Shown here: piece after piece, positions 9,411 to 18,253 of the stretch
Numbering within the stretch: the stretch's first letter is position 1
How the letters are laid out: the number at the start of each line of letters is the position of its first letter
NCBI GenBank assembly: GCA_022616415.1
Contig: JAKEEU010000368.1
Span: 1 to 64,000, forward strand
Origin: Candidatus Zhuqueibacterota bacterium
GTDB taxonomy: Bacteria; Zhuqueibacterota; Zhuqueibacteria; Zhuqueibacterales; Zhuqueibacteraceae
Direction of reading: 5' to 3'
Length of the DNA stretch: 64,000 bases
The notes under the pieces: model-generated
What the model saw: only the letters and a program-made list of their open reading frames with translations
Database searches by the model: none
What the model was told of the DNA's origin: nothing
Made by a program: the position numbers and the translations under genes

Positions 9411-10967
9411 ATGGGATTTATGGAAGATGGAAATTTCCCAACGCGAAGGATAGAAAAATTTTCCGAATGGACGGCAGCGGCCTTCTTCCTTTTCGGGCTC
9501 GCTTTTTTGCAAAACGCCCTTGGCCCTCTTACTCGGCAAACGAATCTCGCGGTTGGTGCGGCGCTGATCGCCTTATTCGTTGTCATTATCCTGCCACGCC
9601 GCTTTGAAACACGCCGGTTTTGGCATCTCGCCACCGGCCTTGCCGGTATCATCTTCATCGGTCTGCTGCTTAAGCCCGCTAATTTCCCCGCACACACGCA
9701 AGCGTTCTTTCTTGTCGGGGTTGCCGTTTATTGGTTGGGCTGGTTATGGCGTAACGACGATGTGCGGGAAAGCGCACTGCTTGCGGTTTTATTTTTGACA
9801 GGTTTCTTATATACTGTCATTCTGGTCGTTCATCTCTATACGCCGTCGATCTGGCACCTTGCCCAAGCCGGAAGCCAGCTCGTCTCCCGTTCGATTGCCA
9901 CATTGTTCAAGCAGCGGCAGTTGTTCAGCGCCACTGCGTTCGGCCTGCCTATTCTAGCGCTCTTTATCAGCTTCATCTTATCGGTCTATCTGCTTTCGGA
10001 ACACCGCGGCAGATCAAAAAAGCTCTCGTCATTCTATTTGCTGTTGGCAATTTTTGTTCTGTTAGTCATTCATGCTCTCTGGGTGGTGTTACAGGAACCA
10101 GCACTCAAGCTCTTAAGTCGATTGCTCGCGCATGACCACCCTCGGCATACTCATCTCACACCGCTGCACTTGCTGATTGTTCCTTTCTTGCTAGATTTGA
10201 TCCCAACTTATTTTTTCGTTCGCACCTGCACAATTTCCCAAATCAGCTTTACCGCGCCAAAGTTGAAGAAGCTGAGTGCTATTGGGACTGCTGGGGCTTT
10301 CTTCCTGATCGCCGTCATTCTCAGTTGGCCGGATTTCACTGCACCTGCCAAGAACAGGAAAAACCTCTTCATTTTCAATCGCGGCTATTTCAATTGGGAG
10401 AAGCCGAAGTTCGGCCAATACGGGCTTACCAGCACCGGCATGTTTGGCTTGCTGCCGGACTATTTGCAGGCGCTTGGTTACAACGTTACAATTGATTCTC
10501 TTCTCACTACTGAAAAATTACAGAACGCCCATGTTTTCGTCGTGCTCAATTTGCATCGCCTGCTGAACGAACAGGAAAAGCAAACCATTGCAGGTTTTGT
10601 CGAAAATGGCGGCGCACTGCTCGTGTTGGGCGACCACACCGGCCTCGGCGAGATGATGCCGCCACTGAATGACCTGCTCAAAGACACCAGCATCCAATTC
10701 AACTTCGACTCGGCGCATTATCTGAAAGACGGCTGGCCCCACGTTGTGAATGCTATTTTTTCAACAAATACTCCCTTGGGGGTCTGTCCGAAGCCTGGCC
10801 ATATTTTGCCTCGCTCGCCATCACGCCTTTCAAAGCCTGGCCGCACCGGACTGGCCAATGAGCATCTGGTGGCCTCAACGAGCCGAAAGCAAAACGACAT
10901 TGGGCGGCATCTCAGCGGGTGGAACTTTGTATCTCCCCATTTCCATGTTACCTTATCTTGGCATTGA
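9411..10967 (+). pseudogene. Membrane protein with C-terminal GATase-like domain, 3' end lost
   Basis: The frame encodes 7-9 hydrophobic segments in the first 300 residues (for example LATGLAGIIFIGLLL and FGLPILALFISFILSVYLL). A soluble domain follows, with FIFNRGYFNWEKPKFGQYG and FVENGGALLVLGDHTG, which resembles DUF4350/GATase-like domains of membrane transport operons. Meaningful sequence stops near 10760. The remaining ~70 residues are frame-shifted read-through into a MacB remnant. The start is uncertain: ATG at 9411 or 9420. I infer a deletion or recombination that fused two unrelated genes. Confidence 0.6.
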
Positions 10968-11519
10968 GACGCCCGGCTTCGACCAAATTTATTGCCAAGC
11001 TTCGGGCCGCGCCAGCTTGGAAACGGCCATGCACCACGCCACGAGTTGCTGCGCAGCCGTTACGACGGCCGGAGCTGGTTTCAAGCAGAAAATGCCCGCA
11101 GTTTCTTTCGCTCGGCGGAAAACCTAACTCGCACGGCAACGCTTGTTACTGCCGGCATCGCGGCGATTGCATTAGTCGTTGGCGGCATCGGTATTATGAA
11201 CATCATGCTGGTCGCCGTCACCGAGCGCACCCGTGAAATCGGCCTGCGGCGAACGGTCGGCGCCAAACAGCGGGATATTGCCATGCAATTTCTGGCGGAA
11301 GCCATCACGCTGTGCTTGATTGGCGGGCAGATCGGATTGGCGGCCGGAATTTTAGCGGCGAAGATGATCTCACAAAGATTGCAAATTGATGCTACCCTCT
11401 CGCTTAACTCCGCAATGGTGGGTGTTTTGTTCTCGATTGCAGTGGGAGTCCTCGCCGGATTCTTTCCGGCATATAAAGCTTCACGGCTGTCGCCGATTGA
11501 AGCGTTGCGGTTTGAATAG
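10860..11519 (+). pseudogene. MacB-type ABC transporter permease, 3' remnant
   Basis: The C-terminal half of a MacB/FtsX-type permease is plain: VVGGIGIMNIMLVAVTERTR, then EIGLRRTVGAKQRDI and the end SRLSPIEALRFE. Upstream, GGTLYLPISMLPYLGIETPG belongs to the periplasmic domain but sits in another frame. The two join near 11035-11042 (MHHA then HELLRSRYDG), so there is at least one frameshift. The ATP-binding and N-terminal parts are missing. It lies directly downstream of the broken membrane gene. Confidence 0.8.
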
Positions 11520-11552
11520 CAAAACTTTCCATTAAAATCATCCGGATGGATT

Positions 11553-12200
11553 TCATTCCGATCTGGCCCGACGTCTGATCGCCACCGCTTCCTCAGTCAA
11601 ACGGGTAATCTCCGCAAAATTTCCTGCCGCAATCAATTCGCTTTTCACCATCCAACTGCCGGCGCAGGCGAGCACTTTGCCGAAGCTGAGATATTCTTCG
11701 AGATTAGCGGCGCTGATGCCGCCGGTCGGAATAAATTCGACGTTGGGGAAAGGCGCGCTGAGCGCTTTCAACGTTTTGAGGCCGCCAAAAGCATCGGCCG
11801 GGAAAAATTTCAGAATGGCCAGTTCGGCCTCGATGGCCATCATGACATCGGTCGGCGTGCAAACGCCGGGAAAGACCGGCAGGTTTCTCTGCCGGCACAA
11901 GTTCACCACGGCCTGAGAAAATCCCGGCAAGACGATGAATTTGGCGCCGGCGGCAATGGCGCGCTCGACTTGCTCTTCGTTCAAAACGGTGCCGGCGCCG
12001 ACTAAAATCTCCGGGAAGGATTGCGAGATGGCGCGAATGGCGGGTTCAGCCGCCATCGTCCGAAAAGTGATCTCCACGCATGGTAAACCGCCGGCGAGCA
12101 GGGCCTCGCCCAATGGCACGGCCGATTCAACGCGGTCGAGGCTGACGACCGGAATGACGCCGAGCTGGCGTAATCGCGCGGGAACGTTCACGAGATGCAT
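11553..12200 (-). CDS. eda: 2-keto-3-deoxy-6-phosphogluconate aldolase (Eda family)
   Basis: This class I aldolase cleaves KDPG to pyruvate and glyceraldehyde-3-phosphate in the Entner-Doudoroff or a related sugar-acid pathway. The 215-residue TIM barrel shows CVEITFRT, the VGAGTVLN segment, the Schiff-base lysine in AILKFFPADAFGG and the phosphate-binding IPTGGIS. GGAGA stands 9-10 nt before the ATG at 12200. The gene overlaps the 3' end of the MOSC gene by 13 bp, so the two are translationally linked. Related KDPGal aldolases cannot be excluded. Confidence 0.92.
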   Translation of the reverse strand: MHLVNVPARLRQLGVIPVVSLDRVESAVPLGEALLAGGLPCVEITFRTMAAEPAIRAISQSFPEILVGAGTVLNEEQVERAIAAGAKFIVLPGFSQAVVNLCRQRNLPVFPGVCTPTDVMMAIEAELAILKFFPADAFGGLKTLKALSAPFPNVEFIPTGGISAANLEEYLSFGKVLACAGSWMVKSELIAAGNFAEITRLTEEAVAIRRRARSE

Positions 12201-12625
12201 TTGATTTCGTCTCCTTTCTGAATGATGCCGCCGCGCACGACGCGGGCGCGAATGCCGCAGCGCCCCGACAGCGCGACGATGGCGCCTGAGCCGATACTTC
12301 TCTCCATATTTTGGCACGGCTCGCAAAGCGATACGCCTTCCAATTCCGCCGCACCGATGCAAAAGCGTTTGCCGATGAGATCGTTTAAAGACACACCGCG
12401 CACGGTGATATTGCGCCGCGACATGCCGTGGCGATTGGACACCCCCAATTCATCGGCGGCCGCTTCGAGAAACTCTTCTTGCACCAGCGTCACATTCTGC
12501 CCGAGCTTTCTGCCAAAATAGCGATCGCCGTCAATGCCCTTGTCCGCCACCAACGTGGCAACCGGAATTTCTTGCATCGCTTGCCGCGCTTTTTCGGCGA
12601 TGTGGATGGCAATGACCTTGCCCAA
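12188..12625 (-). CDS. MOSC domain-containing protein
   Basis: This is a stand-alone MOSC domain (145 residues), the beta-barrel fold of molybdenum-cofactor sulfurase C-termini that carries sulfur or binds molybdopterin. The family motifs are GIDGDRYFGR, QEEFLEAAA, RRNITVRGVSLNDLIGKRF and the conserved cysteine region VSLCEPCQNME. It ends like other family members (RGGIIQKGDEI). I prefer the TTG at 12625, which has GGAGG 5 nt upstream; an earlier TTG at 12670 lacks such a site. It is the first gene of a pair with eda. Confidence 0.88.
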   Translation of the reverse strand: MGKVIAIHIAEKARQAMQEIPVATLVADKGIDGDRYFGRKLGQNVTLVQEEFLEAAADELGVSNRHGMSRRNITVRGVSLNDLIGKRFCIGAAELEGVSLCEPCQNMERSIGSGAIVALSGRCGIRARVVRGGIIQKGDEIKCIS

Positions 12626-12657
12626 GCAAGCCTCCGAGAAGTTAAAAAAAGCTGGCG

Positions 12658-12725
12658 CCACACGAATCAAAAACGCACACGGAAAGATCTTTAACTAATT
12701 TCGCATGAGTTTTTGATTCGTGTGG
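12658..12725. repeat. Perfect 17-bp inverted repeat
   Basis: CCACACGAATCAAAAAC at 12658-12674 is repeated inverted at 12709-12725, with a 34-nt loop. The left arm matches the element at 6782-6872. It lies upstream of the MOSC-eda pair and could be a mobile hairpin or a transcript end. Confidence 0.6.
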
Positions 12726-12743
12726 AATTCATTTCTATAGGCG

Positions 12744-12761
12744 TATCCCGCTGGCGGGATA
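12744..12761. repeat. TATCCCGC-TG-GCGGGATA palindrome
   Basis: An 18-nt perfect palindrome. Relatives with TCCCGCT and AGCGGGA ends lie at 44450, 54003 and 56268, two of them inside kinase remnants. Confidence 0.55.
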
Positions 12762-12917
12762 GAATTTTATTCTGAGTTGGTTAACGCACTCATCTATTAA
12801 TTTGACAACAGAACGGCAAAAGTGCAAGTAAAATCTTTTCGGATATTTAAAGCTTGGTTTTTGGTGCGCTAAAAGATTTGACTTTTTTGAAAATTTTCCT
12901 AAATTTCCTTTGTCACA

Positions 12918-13721
12918 ATGCAACCAAGTTTTGACCTTTTTTCCGTTTTGATGTTGATCGGCGCGGCGCACGGCATTTTGCTGGGCTTTACGCTCCTTTC
13001 CATCCGCCGCGGCAACCGCACGGCCAACCGTATTCTGGCGCTGGCATTGATCTTCTTTGCGCTCGCTATGGCGCTGCACACCCTCGTTTATTCAAAATAC
13101 ATCTTGCGCGCTCCGCATCTCTTCAAAATCGAGCCTGTGGTCATGCTCTTCATCGGGCCTCTATTCCACCTTTATGTGAAGGCGTTGACCGAGAGAGAAT
13201 TCAAACTCGAGGGCAAAGCCTTGCTGCATACCATACCGGCCATCCTGTGCGTGATTTCCTTGACGCCGTTTTACCTGTTGCCGGCGAATGAAAAAATTCG
13301 CCATTTGGAAATAGATTTGCAAGGGCCGTGCAAGCATTGTCTGATCATTACATGGGTTGCGATCGCACAAATGTTTGCCTATCTGATTTTCTCCATTAGA
13401 GAATTGATTCTGCACGCCAGGAGAATCAAGGAGTCATGCTCGTCGATCGAGAAAATCAACCTCAAATGGCTGCAACGCCTGCTGGTCGTCTTCGTGCTCA
13501 CCTGGATTATCGCGCTCGGCATACAGGTGTTGGCCGCCAAACCAGCCGCCTCCAACTATCCCTGGCTTGCCGTCGCCATGGTCATCTTTTTGATTGGCTA
13601 CTCCGGGCTACGGCAGCCCGAAATCTTTTCAGGAGCAGGTGAGGCCAAATCCGCGAATGAAATCGCGCTCAAGAAAAAATATGAAAAATCAACCCTGACC
13701 GCTGAAAAAGTCAGAGTCTGA
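12918..13721 (+). CDS. Membrane sensor half of an AraC-type regulator, DNA-binding domain missing
   Basis: The 267 residues form six or seven membrane helices (for example VLMLIGAAHGILLGFTLLSI and PWLAVAMVIFLIGYSGL). They match the N-terminal sensor of the AraC-family regulators common in Bacteroidota and relatives. In full-length members GYxGLRQPEIF is followed by a KKYEKS linker and two helix-turn-helix motifs. Here the protein stops after KKKYEKSTLTAEKVRV, exactly at the linker, and I find no HTH in any frame downstream. It is a truncated, probably non-functional gene, or a stand-alone membrane protein. No Shine-Dalgarno is visible. Confidence 0.7.
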   Translation: MQPSFDLFSVLMLIGAAHGILLGFTLLSIRRGNRTANRILALALIFFALAMALHTLVYSKYILRAPHLFKIEPVVMLFIGPLFHLYVKALTEREFKLEGKALLHTIPAILCVISLTPFYLLPANEKIRHLEIDLQGPCKHCLIITWVAIAQMFAYLIFSIRELILHARRIKESCSSIEKINLKWLQRLLVVFVLTWIIALGIQVLAAKPAASNYPWLAVAMVIFLIGYSGLRQPEIFSGAGEAKSANEIALKKKYEKSTLTAEKVRV

Positions 13722-13941
13722 TACCCCTCACGATTTTCAATTTTCCTTCCAAGCGAGAAAACGTTTTCATCGCTATATCTGCCGCAGATAACGAACTCGT
13801 CGAAGTCTGCCAAACTGCTAAGATTGGTCTTCCAAACTTATAAGATTGGGAAACCTCCGTCACACAGTTACGTTTGATTGTGTAAAAAACTATCCGTTGC
13901 CGCTCGACAGGTGAAATAAAATTTTTTGAAGGAGGTCAAAA

Positions 13942-14910
13942 ATGTCAACGAAAGCAAAAATCGGCTTTGTTCCAATGGCATGGCTGCTGAATCTGATCAT
14001 CGTGTTTGAGATCATTTACATGACCGGACTGGCTTTCTTCCTGATTGGCGCCGGGCAAATCTACTACGCCAAATTTGCCAAAAAGGGCGGGGTGAGCGAC
14101 GGGCTGTACAAATTCATCCGGCATCCGCAGTACGTTGCCTTTGCGGTGATGGGGCTCGGCCTGTTGTTCGCCTGGCCGCGCTTCACGGTGCTGCTGATGT
14201 ACGTGACGATGTTGTTCGTTTACTATTTTCTCGCACGACACGAGGAAAGAGAATGTGAAGTAAGGTATGGCGAGGGCTACAGAATTTATAAAGAAAAGAC
14301 CGCCATGTTCATTCCGGGAAATCTTACGTTTTTCGATAAACTGCCTTCTCTGCCAAAATCCGGCTGGCAACGGGCGACGGCGATTGTGGTTCTGTATCTC
14401 GTTGTCATCGCATTGACTGCAAGCGCCGGCATGGGGATAAGAAAATATGCCCTGAGCAAAATCTCCACTCATTATCCCCAAGACGCCGCCGTGATCGCGG
14501 TGGCTGCGATGAGCGAGGCGGAAATAAAGGAAGCCATGAGAATCACATTTGGCGACCAGCAAGTGCAATACGAAATCACTGCGGCCGGTTACTCTACAGG
14601 CGAAAAGCTGTTGATCCACATTGTGCCGTTGAATTGGTATCTGGCTGATTTGCCGCTCGAAGAGATTCCACCGGAAATTCATGGCCATCATCAGCCCAAG
14701 CCGTTCGATCGCAATCAGTGCAAGATTTTGTTCACCAAAGCGAAGCTATTCGGAAATGGCGAGTTCACTGGCGATGAGATTATTACCAAAACGTTTGCAA
14801 GAGAGCCGATTGTTGTTGCCAAGATCGATATGGTGAAAGGCAAGGTTATGGCCGTGGAAACACCGCCGGCACACGTCGTCTGGGGAAATATTCGAACGCC
14901 GCTGTTTTGA
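13942..14910 (+). CDS. Isoprenylcysteine methyltransferase-like membrane protein with C-terminal extension
   Basis: The first half (residues 1-135) has four hydrophobic segments and the SAM/isoprenylcysteine carboxyl methyltransferase signature of this superfamily: GLYKFIRHPQYVAF, then RHEERECEVRYGEGYRIYK. Bacterial members methylate small lipids or unknown substrates. A fifth helix near residues 145-165 leads to a soluble C-terminal domain (residues 170-322) that I do not recognise. GGAGG stands 8 nt before the ATG. The thioredoxin gene starts 19 bp downstream, so the two are probably an operon. Confidence 0.8.
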   Translation: MSTKAKIGFVPMAWLLNLIIVFEIIYMTGLAFFLIGAGQIYYAKFAKKGGVSDGLYKFIRHPQYVAFAVMGLGLLFAWPRFTVLLMYVTMLFVYYFLARHEERECEVRYGEGYRIYKEKTAMFIPGNLTFFDKLPSLPKSGWQRATAIVVLYLVVIALTASAGMGIRKYALSKISTHYPQDAAVIAVAAMSEAEIKEAMRITFGDQQVQYEITAAGYSTGEKLLIHIVPLNWYLADLPLEEIPPEIHGHHQPKPFDRNQCKILFTKAKLFGNGEFTGDEIITKTFAREPIVVAKIDMVKGKVMAVETPPAHVVWGNIRTPLF

Positions 14911-14929
14911 AATTGCCCAGGAGGTGACT

Positions 14930-15535
14930 ATGTCGAAAAAGATCATGCTTGCTGTTCTGACTATCTTGCTCATCGCCACTTGCCTGTGGTCAATGCGGCA
15001 AAAAGTCTATCAATTCATTGTGACCAGCCACGTGAACGAAGCGCTTTCCGGATTTGCGTTGATGGATCTGCAAGGCCACGCCATCCGCTCCTCCGAGTTC
15101 GAAGACAAAGTGTTGTTTCTCGATTTTTGGTCAACCTGGTGTGGCGCCTGTCTGCAATCATTTCCGGAATTCCAAAGTGTGTATGAAAATTATCGCGCCA
15201 ATCCCAACGTTGTCTTCCTGGCGGTCAATATGGGCCAAGATGGTGACACGCCGGAAAAAGTTCGAGAATTCATCAACGTGCATCGTTACACGTTTCCGGT
15301 TGCTTATGATGAAGGGTCGAAACTTACCGATCGGTACGAAGTCAAATATCTGCCGACCGTGCTCATCGTCGATCAGGCGGGAACGATTCGCTTGCGGCAT
15401 ATCGGTTATTCAAAAACACTCGAAAACTACAGCTTGCTTTTGAGTAAGCACATCGACGAGCTGCTGAATCATGGACCGGACAAACCGGAATCAAACAAGA
15501 AGAACGCACACAAAGATGGGCAGCATCAAAATTAA
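14930..15535 (+). CDS. TlpA/ResA-type periplasmic thioredoxin
   Basis: A single N-terminal membrane anchor (IMLAVLTILLIATCLW) is followed by a thioredoxin fold with the active site FWSTWCGACLQSFPEF and the cis-proline segment YLPTVLIVD. Such proteins reduce or exchange disulfides outside the cytoplasmic membrane, for example in cytochrome c maturation. The 201-residue length is typical. The tail is Lys/Asn-rich and hydrophilic. AGGAGG lies 5 nt before the ATG at 14930. It is the second gene of a pair with the membrane methyltransferase-like gene. Confidence 0.9.
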   Translation: MSKKIMLAVLTILLIATCLWSMRQKVYQFIVTSHVNEALSGFALMDLQGHAIRSSEFEDKVLFLDFWSTWCGACLQSFPEFQSVYENYRANPNVVFLAVNMGQDGDTPEKVREFINVHRYTFPVAYDEGSKLTDRYEVKYLPTVLIVDQAGTIRLRHIGYSKTLENYSLLLSKHIDELLNHGPDKPESNKKNAHKDGQHQN

Positions 15536-15545
15536 AGAAAGCTTC

Positions 15546-15607
15546 CCCAACGGATAGATGAACCCAACTGTAAAAGCTTTTTCCGTTGGGTTCATCTATC
15601 CGTTGGG
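15546..15607. repeat. Perfect 23-bp inverted repeat hairpin
   Basis: Starting CCCAACGGATAGATGAACCC, the 23-nt arm at 15546-15568 is repeated exactly, inverted, at 15585-15607 around a 16-nt loop. It lies between the thioredoxin stop and the TPR gene. There is no T-run, so it may be a hairpin repeat element rather than a simple terminator. Confidence 0.7.
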
Positions 15608-15656
15608 AACAAAAAACTTTCAGAATTTTTCCCAACTTTTCTTAAAGCAAAGAGAA

Positions 15657-16718
15657 ATGTTCATAACGAGAGCAACCAAAGTTATTTTATTCATTTCAGC
15701 AGTCCACTGCTTTTCATTGTGGGCAGGTGAGCCGAAAAGCGCCGACGCCGCCCGTCATGGCATCGCGCTGGCCTACAACATGCAGCTCGACGAAGCCGAG
15801 CGAATATTCAACGGTCTCATCGCGCGAAATCCGGACGATCCGCAGGGATACGTGCTCAAATCTGTTGTGTATTATTATCGCTATCTTTTCGACCAAAGCA
15901 CGACAGAGATCGAAAAGCAGTTCATCAAGCTGGCGAAAACGGGAATCGACCGCGCCCACAAGCGTCTGGCGAAAGATCAAAATAACATCGAAGCACTCTT
16001 CTATGCCGGCACGGCGCACATTTATCTGGCCGCGTTGCATGGCGAGCAAGGCAACTGGCTGCAGGCGTTTTGGAACGGCAAAAAGGGAATTCAATATCTG
16101 AACAGAACGGTGGAGATTGACTCGACGTATTACGATGCGTATTTCGGGTTGGGCGTTTATCACAACTATGCGGACGTTATGCCAAAACTGGTTAAAACGG
16201 CCTCGCGTTTAATCGGCGTCGAAGGTGATCGACGACAAGGCTTGTATGAGTTGAAGTTGGCCGCGGAAAAAGGTATTTACGCCAGAGCAGAGGCCGCCTA
16301 CTTTCTTGGGAAAATCTACGCCTACATGGAGAAAGATCATCAGAAGGCTTTCGAATGTTTCAGATTTTTAAGTACCCTATATCCGAAAAACGCCGGCTTC
16401 CTTCTGGATTTGGGGGAAAGTCTGAGGCGTAACGGAAAACTCGACGAGGCCCGGGATATTTTTGTAGCTGCGCTTCAAATCGCCGGTGAGGATGAATTCC
16501 CAATATTCGTCAAACTGGCCCATTATCGCCTCGGCAATGTCTTCTATGAAAAAAATGAGTATGAAAAGGCCATCAAGAGGTTTCGCGATGCGCTTGAATA
16601 CAAAGCAATGGCCGCAAACGCCGTTGAGAAGATTGACGCTGATGCCTCTCTCAAAATTGCAAAATGTCATGAGCGGCTCAACCAGCAAAAAAAGACGCAG
16701 TCATCGCCGGACAAGTGA
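15657..16718 (+). CDS. Secreted TPR-repeat protein
   Basis: A signal peptide (residues 1-25, VILFISAVHCFSLWAGE) leads into helical repeats of TPR type: ALAYNMQLDEAERIFNGLIA near residue 45, YFLGKIYAYMEKDHQKAFEC near 220, and RLGNVFYEKNEYEKAIKRFR near 300. The 353-residue protein probably scaffolds other proteins in the periplasm; no enzymatic motif is visible. The start at 15657 directly precedes the signal peptide, whereas an earlier in-frame start reads through a hairpin repeat. The upstream purine stretch AAAGAGAA is a weak ribosome site. Confidence 0.75.
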   Translation: MFITRATKVILFISAVHCFSLWAGEPKSADAARHGIALAYNMQLDEAERIFNGLIARNPDDPQGYVLKSVVYYYRYLFDQSTTEIEKQFIKLAKTGIDRAHKRLAKDQNNIEALFYAGTAHIYLAALHGEQGNWLQAFWNGKKGIQYLNRTVEIDSTYYDAYFGLGVYHNYADVMPKLVKTASRLIGVEGDRRQGLYELKLAAEKGIYARAEAAYFLGKIYAYMEKDHQKAFECFRFLSTLYPKNAGFLLDLGESLRRNGKLDEARDIFVAALQIAGEDEFPIFVKLAHYRLGNVFYEKNEYEKAIKRFRDALEYKAMAANAVEKIDADASLKIAKCHERLNQQKKTQSSPDK

Positions 16719-16934
16719 AAAAGTGAAGCCGGACTTCCACATCAGGATGTTCCTTTTGAAAAGTCATTCCCAAACGCAAGGCATTGTAAGCTTTCTCAGT
16801 GCCATACGGCGCGTCATTGATCACAATGAGAATTTTCATCGATCATGACCCTCTGGTTTCTTGTAGGTGCTGAAAACCAATAAGCAACCACCTCGATCCT
16901 GGCGCATGGTGTGGGGACACGCGCAATTGATTCG

Positions 16935-18218
16935 TCAAAACTCATACCTGAATTGCAGATAGATATTGTCATTTTTATCCAGCTGTCCGAACCGGCTCCA
17001 GCTTTCGTCGCCACCAAAGACATTTGCGCCGAGTGCCGTCCAGATATGATCTGAGAAGTTATGCTTCATCTCAGGATTCAACTGATAATCTCCCTCAGAG
17101 GGGCTATAGAATGAGAAGAAGGAAACCCTGACCGTTTGGTGCACCAAAAATTGTGTGAGTCTGATAACGGCAAGTTGATGCAGTCTATCTTCCTTTGGAA
17201 ATCCGGAGGGCAGATTTTTTTCATATGCAGAATAGTCGTGCATATATTCGCTATAATACTGAAGGCCCACTGTAAAGTCCTGCCACAACTGCCTCTGATA
17301 GCCGATCAAAAATCTTGTCTGGGAATTGGGAAGCAGCGGGTCGGTGCCATCTCTATCCTGCCTTGAATCATACTGACCCGCTTCCAAACTCAAAACTCCA
17401 CCTAATCCGCTTCCTTGCAAGCTTGCCCCATAAACCGAAAGCTTTGGATAGAAGAGAATGAGTTTCGTCGGCATCGTTGGATGATCCGGCGTTATCGAGG
17501 GTTGCCTGAAGAATCCTTTATAAAAATAGAGCGAGACATCGAAGCCTGCAACCCCACGGTATGACCGAGCTGCGAATTCAGTATTACTGAGATTTGTCGT
17601 TGGTTCCTTTTCTTCCCGGTTTGTGATGCTGCGCAGGGGATCAAACATCCAGAACCTGCTTTGCTGCGGGAAGGTATTTGGCTCAAAAAAGGGTATCGCA
17701 ATGAGCTCGAACGAGGTGAAATCTGGATAAATGGCGATCTTGACCCCATCTATCCCCTTCTTCAAATACTCCAGCGGCCTTCCGGAAAAGAAGGCTTCGT
17801 AATCCTTCGGAAAGACGTCGTTGATGAAAATCAAATCCCCCAGACCCCAGGTGATGATCTGCCTGCCAACTCTCAGATCCCATGAGCCGGAGGAATAATC
17901 AACGTAGCCTTCCCGTAGTTCCAATTCGGCCTCGTTGTCGATGTGGTCATAAAAGGCGTCGACTTTGGCAAATGACCGAAATGCCGCCAGCGAGGCCTCG
18001 AGCTTGAGTTGAAATCTCTCCCCGGCCCATTTGAAATCACCGTTGTCGGGATTGGACGAGGAGAGATTCGACGTGTAATTCCCCTGCCCAAAACCATGAA
18101 TCGAAATATTCGCTCCCTGAGCAATTGCCATTTGATCTTCACAGGAAACGGACAAGAAAAGGGCGGCCCCATAGAGGGCGAGCCTTTTGATCTTTACTAT
18201 TCTAACTTCAGAAGTCAT
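16935..18218 (-). CDS. Outer-membrane beta-barrel protein (DUF1302-like), third gene of export unit
   Basis: After a signal peptide (residues 1-35) the 427 residues show alternating amphipathic strands such as SISHGFGQGNYTS-like segments, RVGRQIITWGLGDLIFIND and LIGYQRQLWQDFTVGLQYY. The protein ends in aromatic-rich YLQFRYEF with a terminal Phe, the classic BAM signal. RQxxxWG is typical of DUF1302-type barrels that accompany RND/MMPL permeases and LolA-like proteins. GGAGAG precedes the ATG. The gene starts 35 bp after the LolA-like gene, and I infer it is the outer-membrane exit or acceptor of the same system. Confidence 0.8.
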   Translation of the reverse strand: MTSEVRIVKIKRLALYGAALFLSVSCEDQMAIAQGANISIHGFGQGNYTSNLSSSNPDNGDFKWAGERFQLKLEASLAAFRSFAKVDAFYDHIDNEAELELREGYVDYSSGSWDLRVGRQIITWGLGDLIFINDVFPKDYEAFFSGRPLEYLKKGIDGVKIAIYPDFTSFELIAIPFFEPNTFPQQSRFWMFDPLRSITNREEKEPTTNLSNTEFAARSYRGVAGFDVSLYFYKGFFRQPSITPDHPTMPTKLILFYPKLSVYGASLQGSGLGGVLSLEAGQYDSRQDRDGTDPLLPNSQTRFLIGYQRQLWQDFTVGLQYYSEYMHDYSAYEKNLPSGFPKEDRLHQLAVIRLTQFLVHQTVRVSFFSFYSPSEGDYQLNPEMKHNFSDHIWTALGANVFGGDESWSRFGQLDKNDNIYLQFRYEF

Positions 18219-18253
18219 CTTTCTCTCCACAATTGTCAAAGCCATCGCATCAT

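Noticed and set aside
12735..13079. Minus-strand frame of 114 codons
   Set aside because: Overlaps the AraC-type sensor in antisense, is rich in Lys/Gln without a motif, and ends in palindromic repeat sequence.
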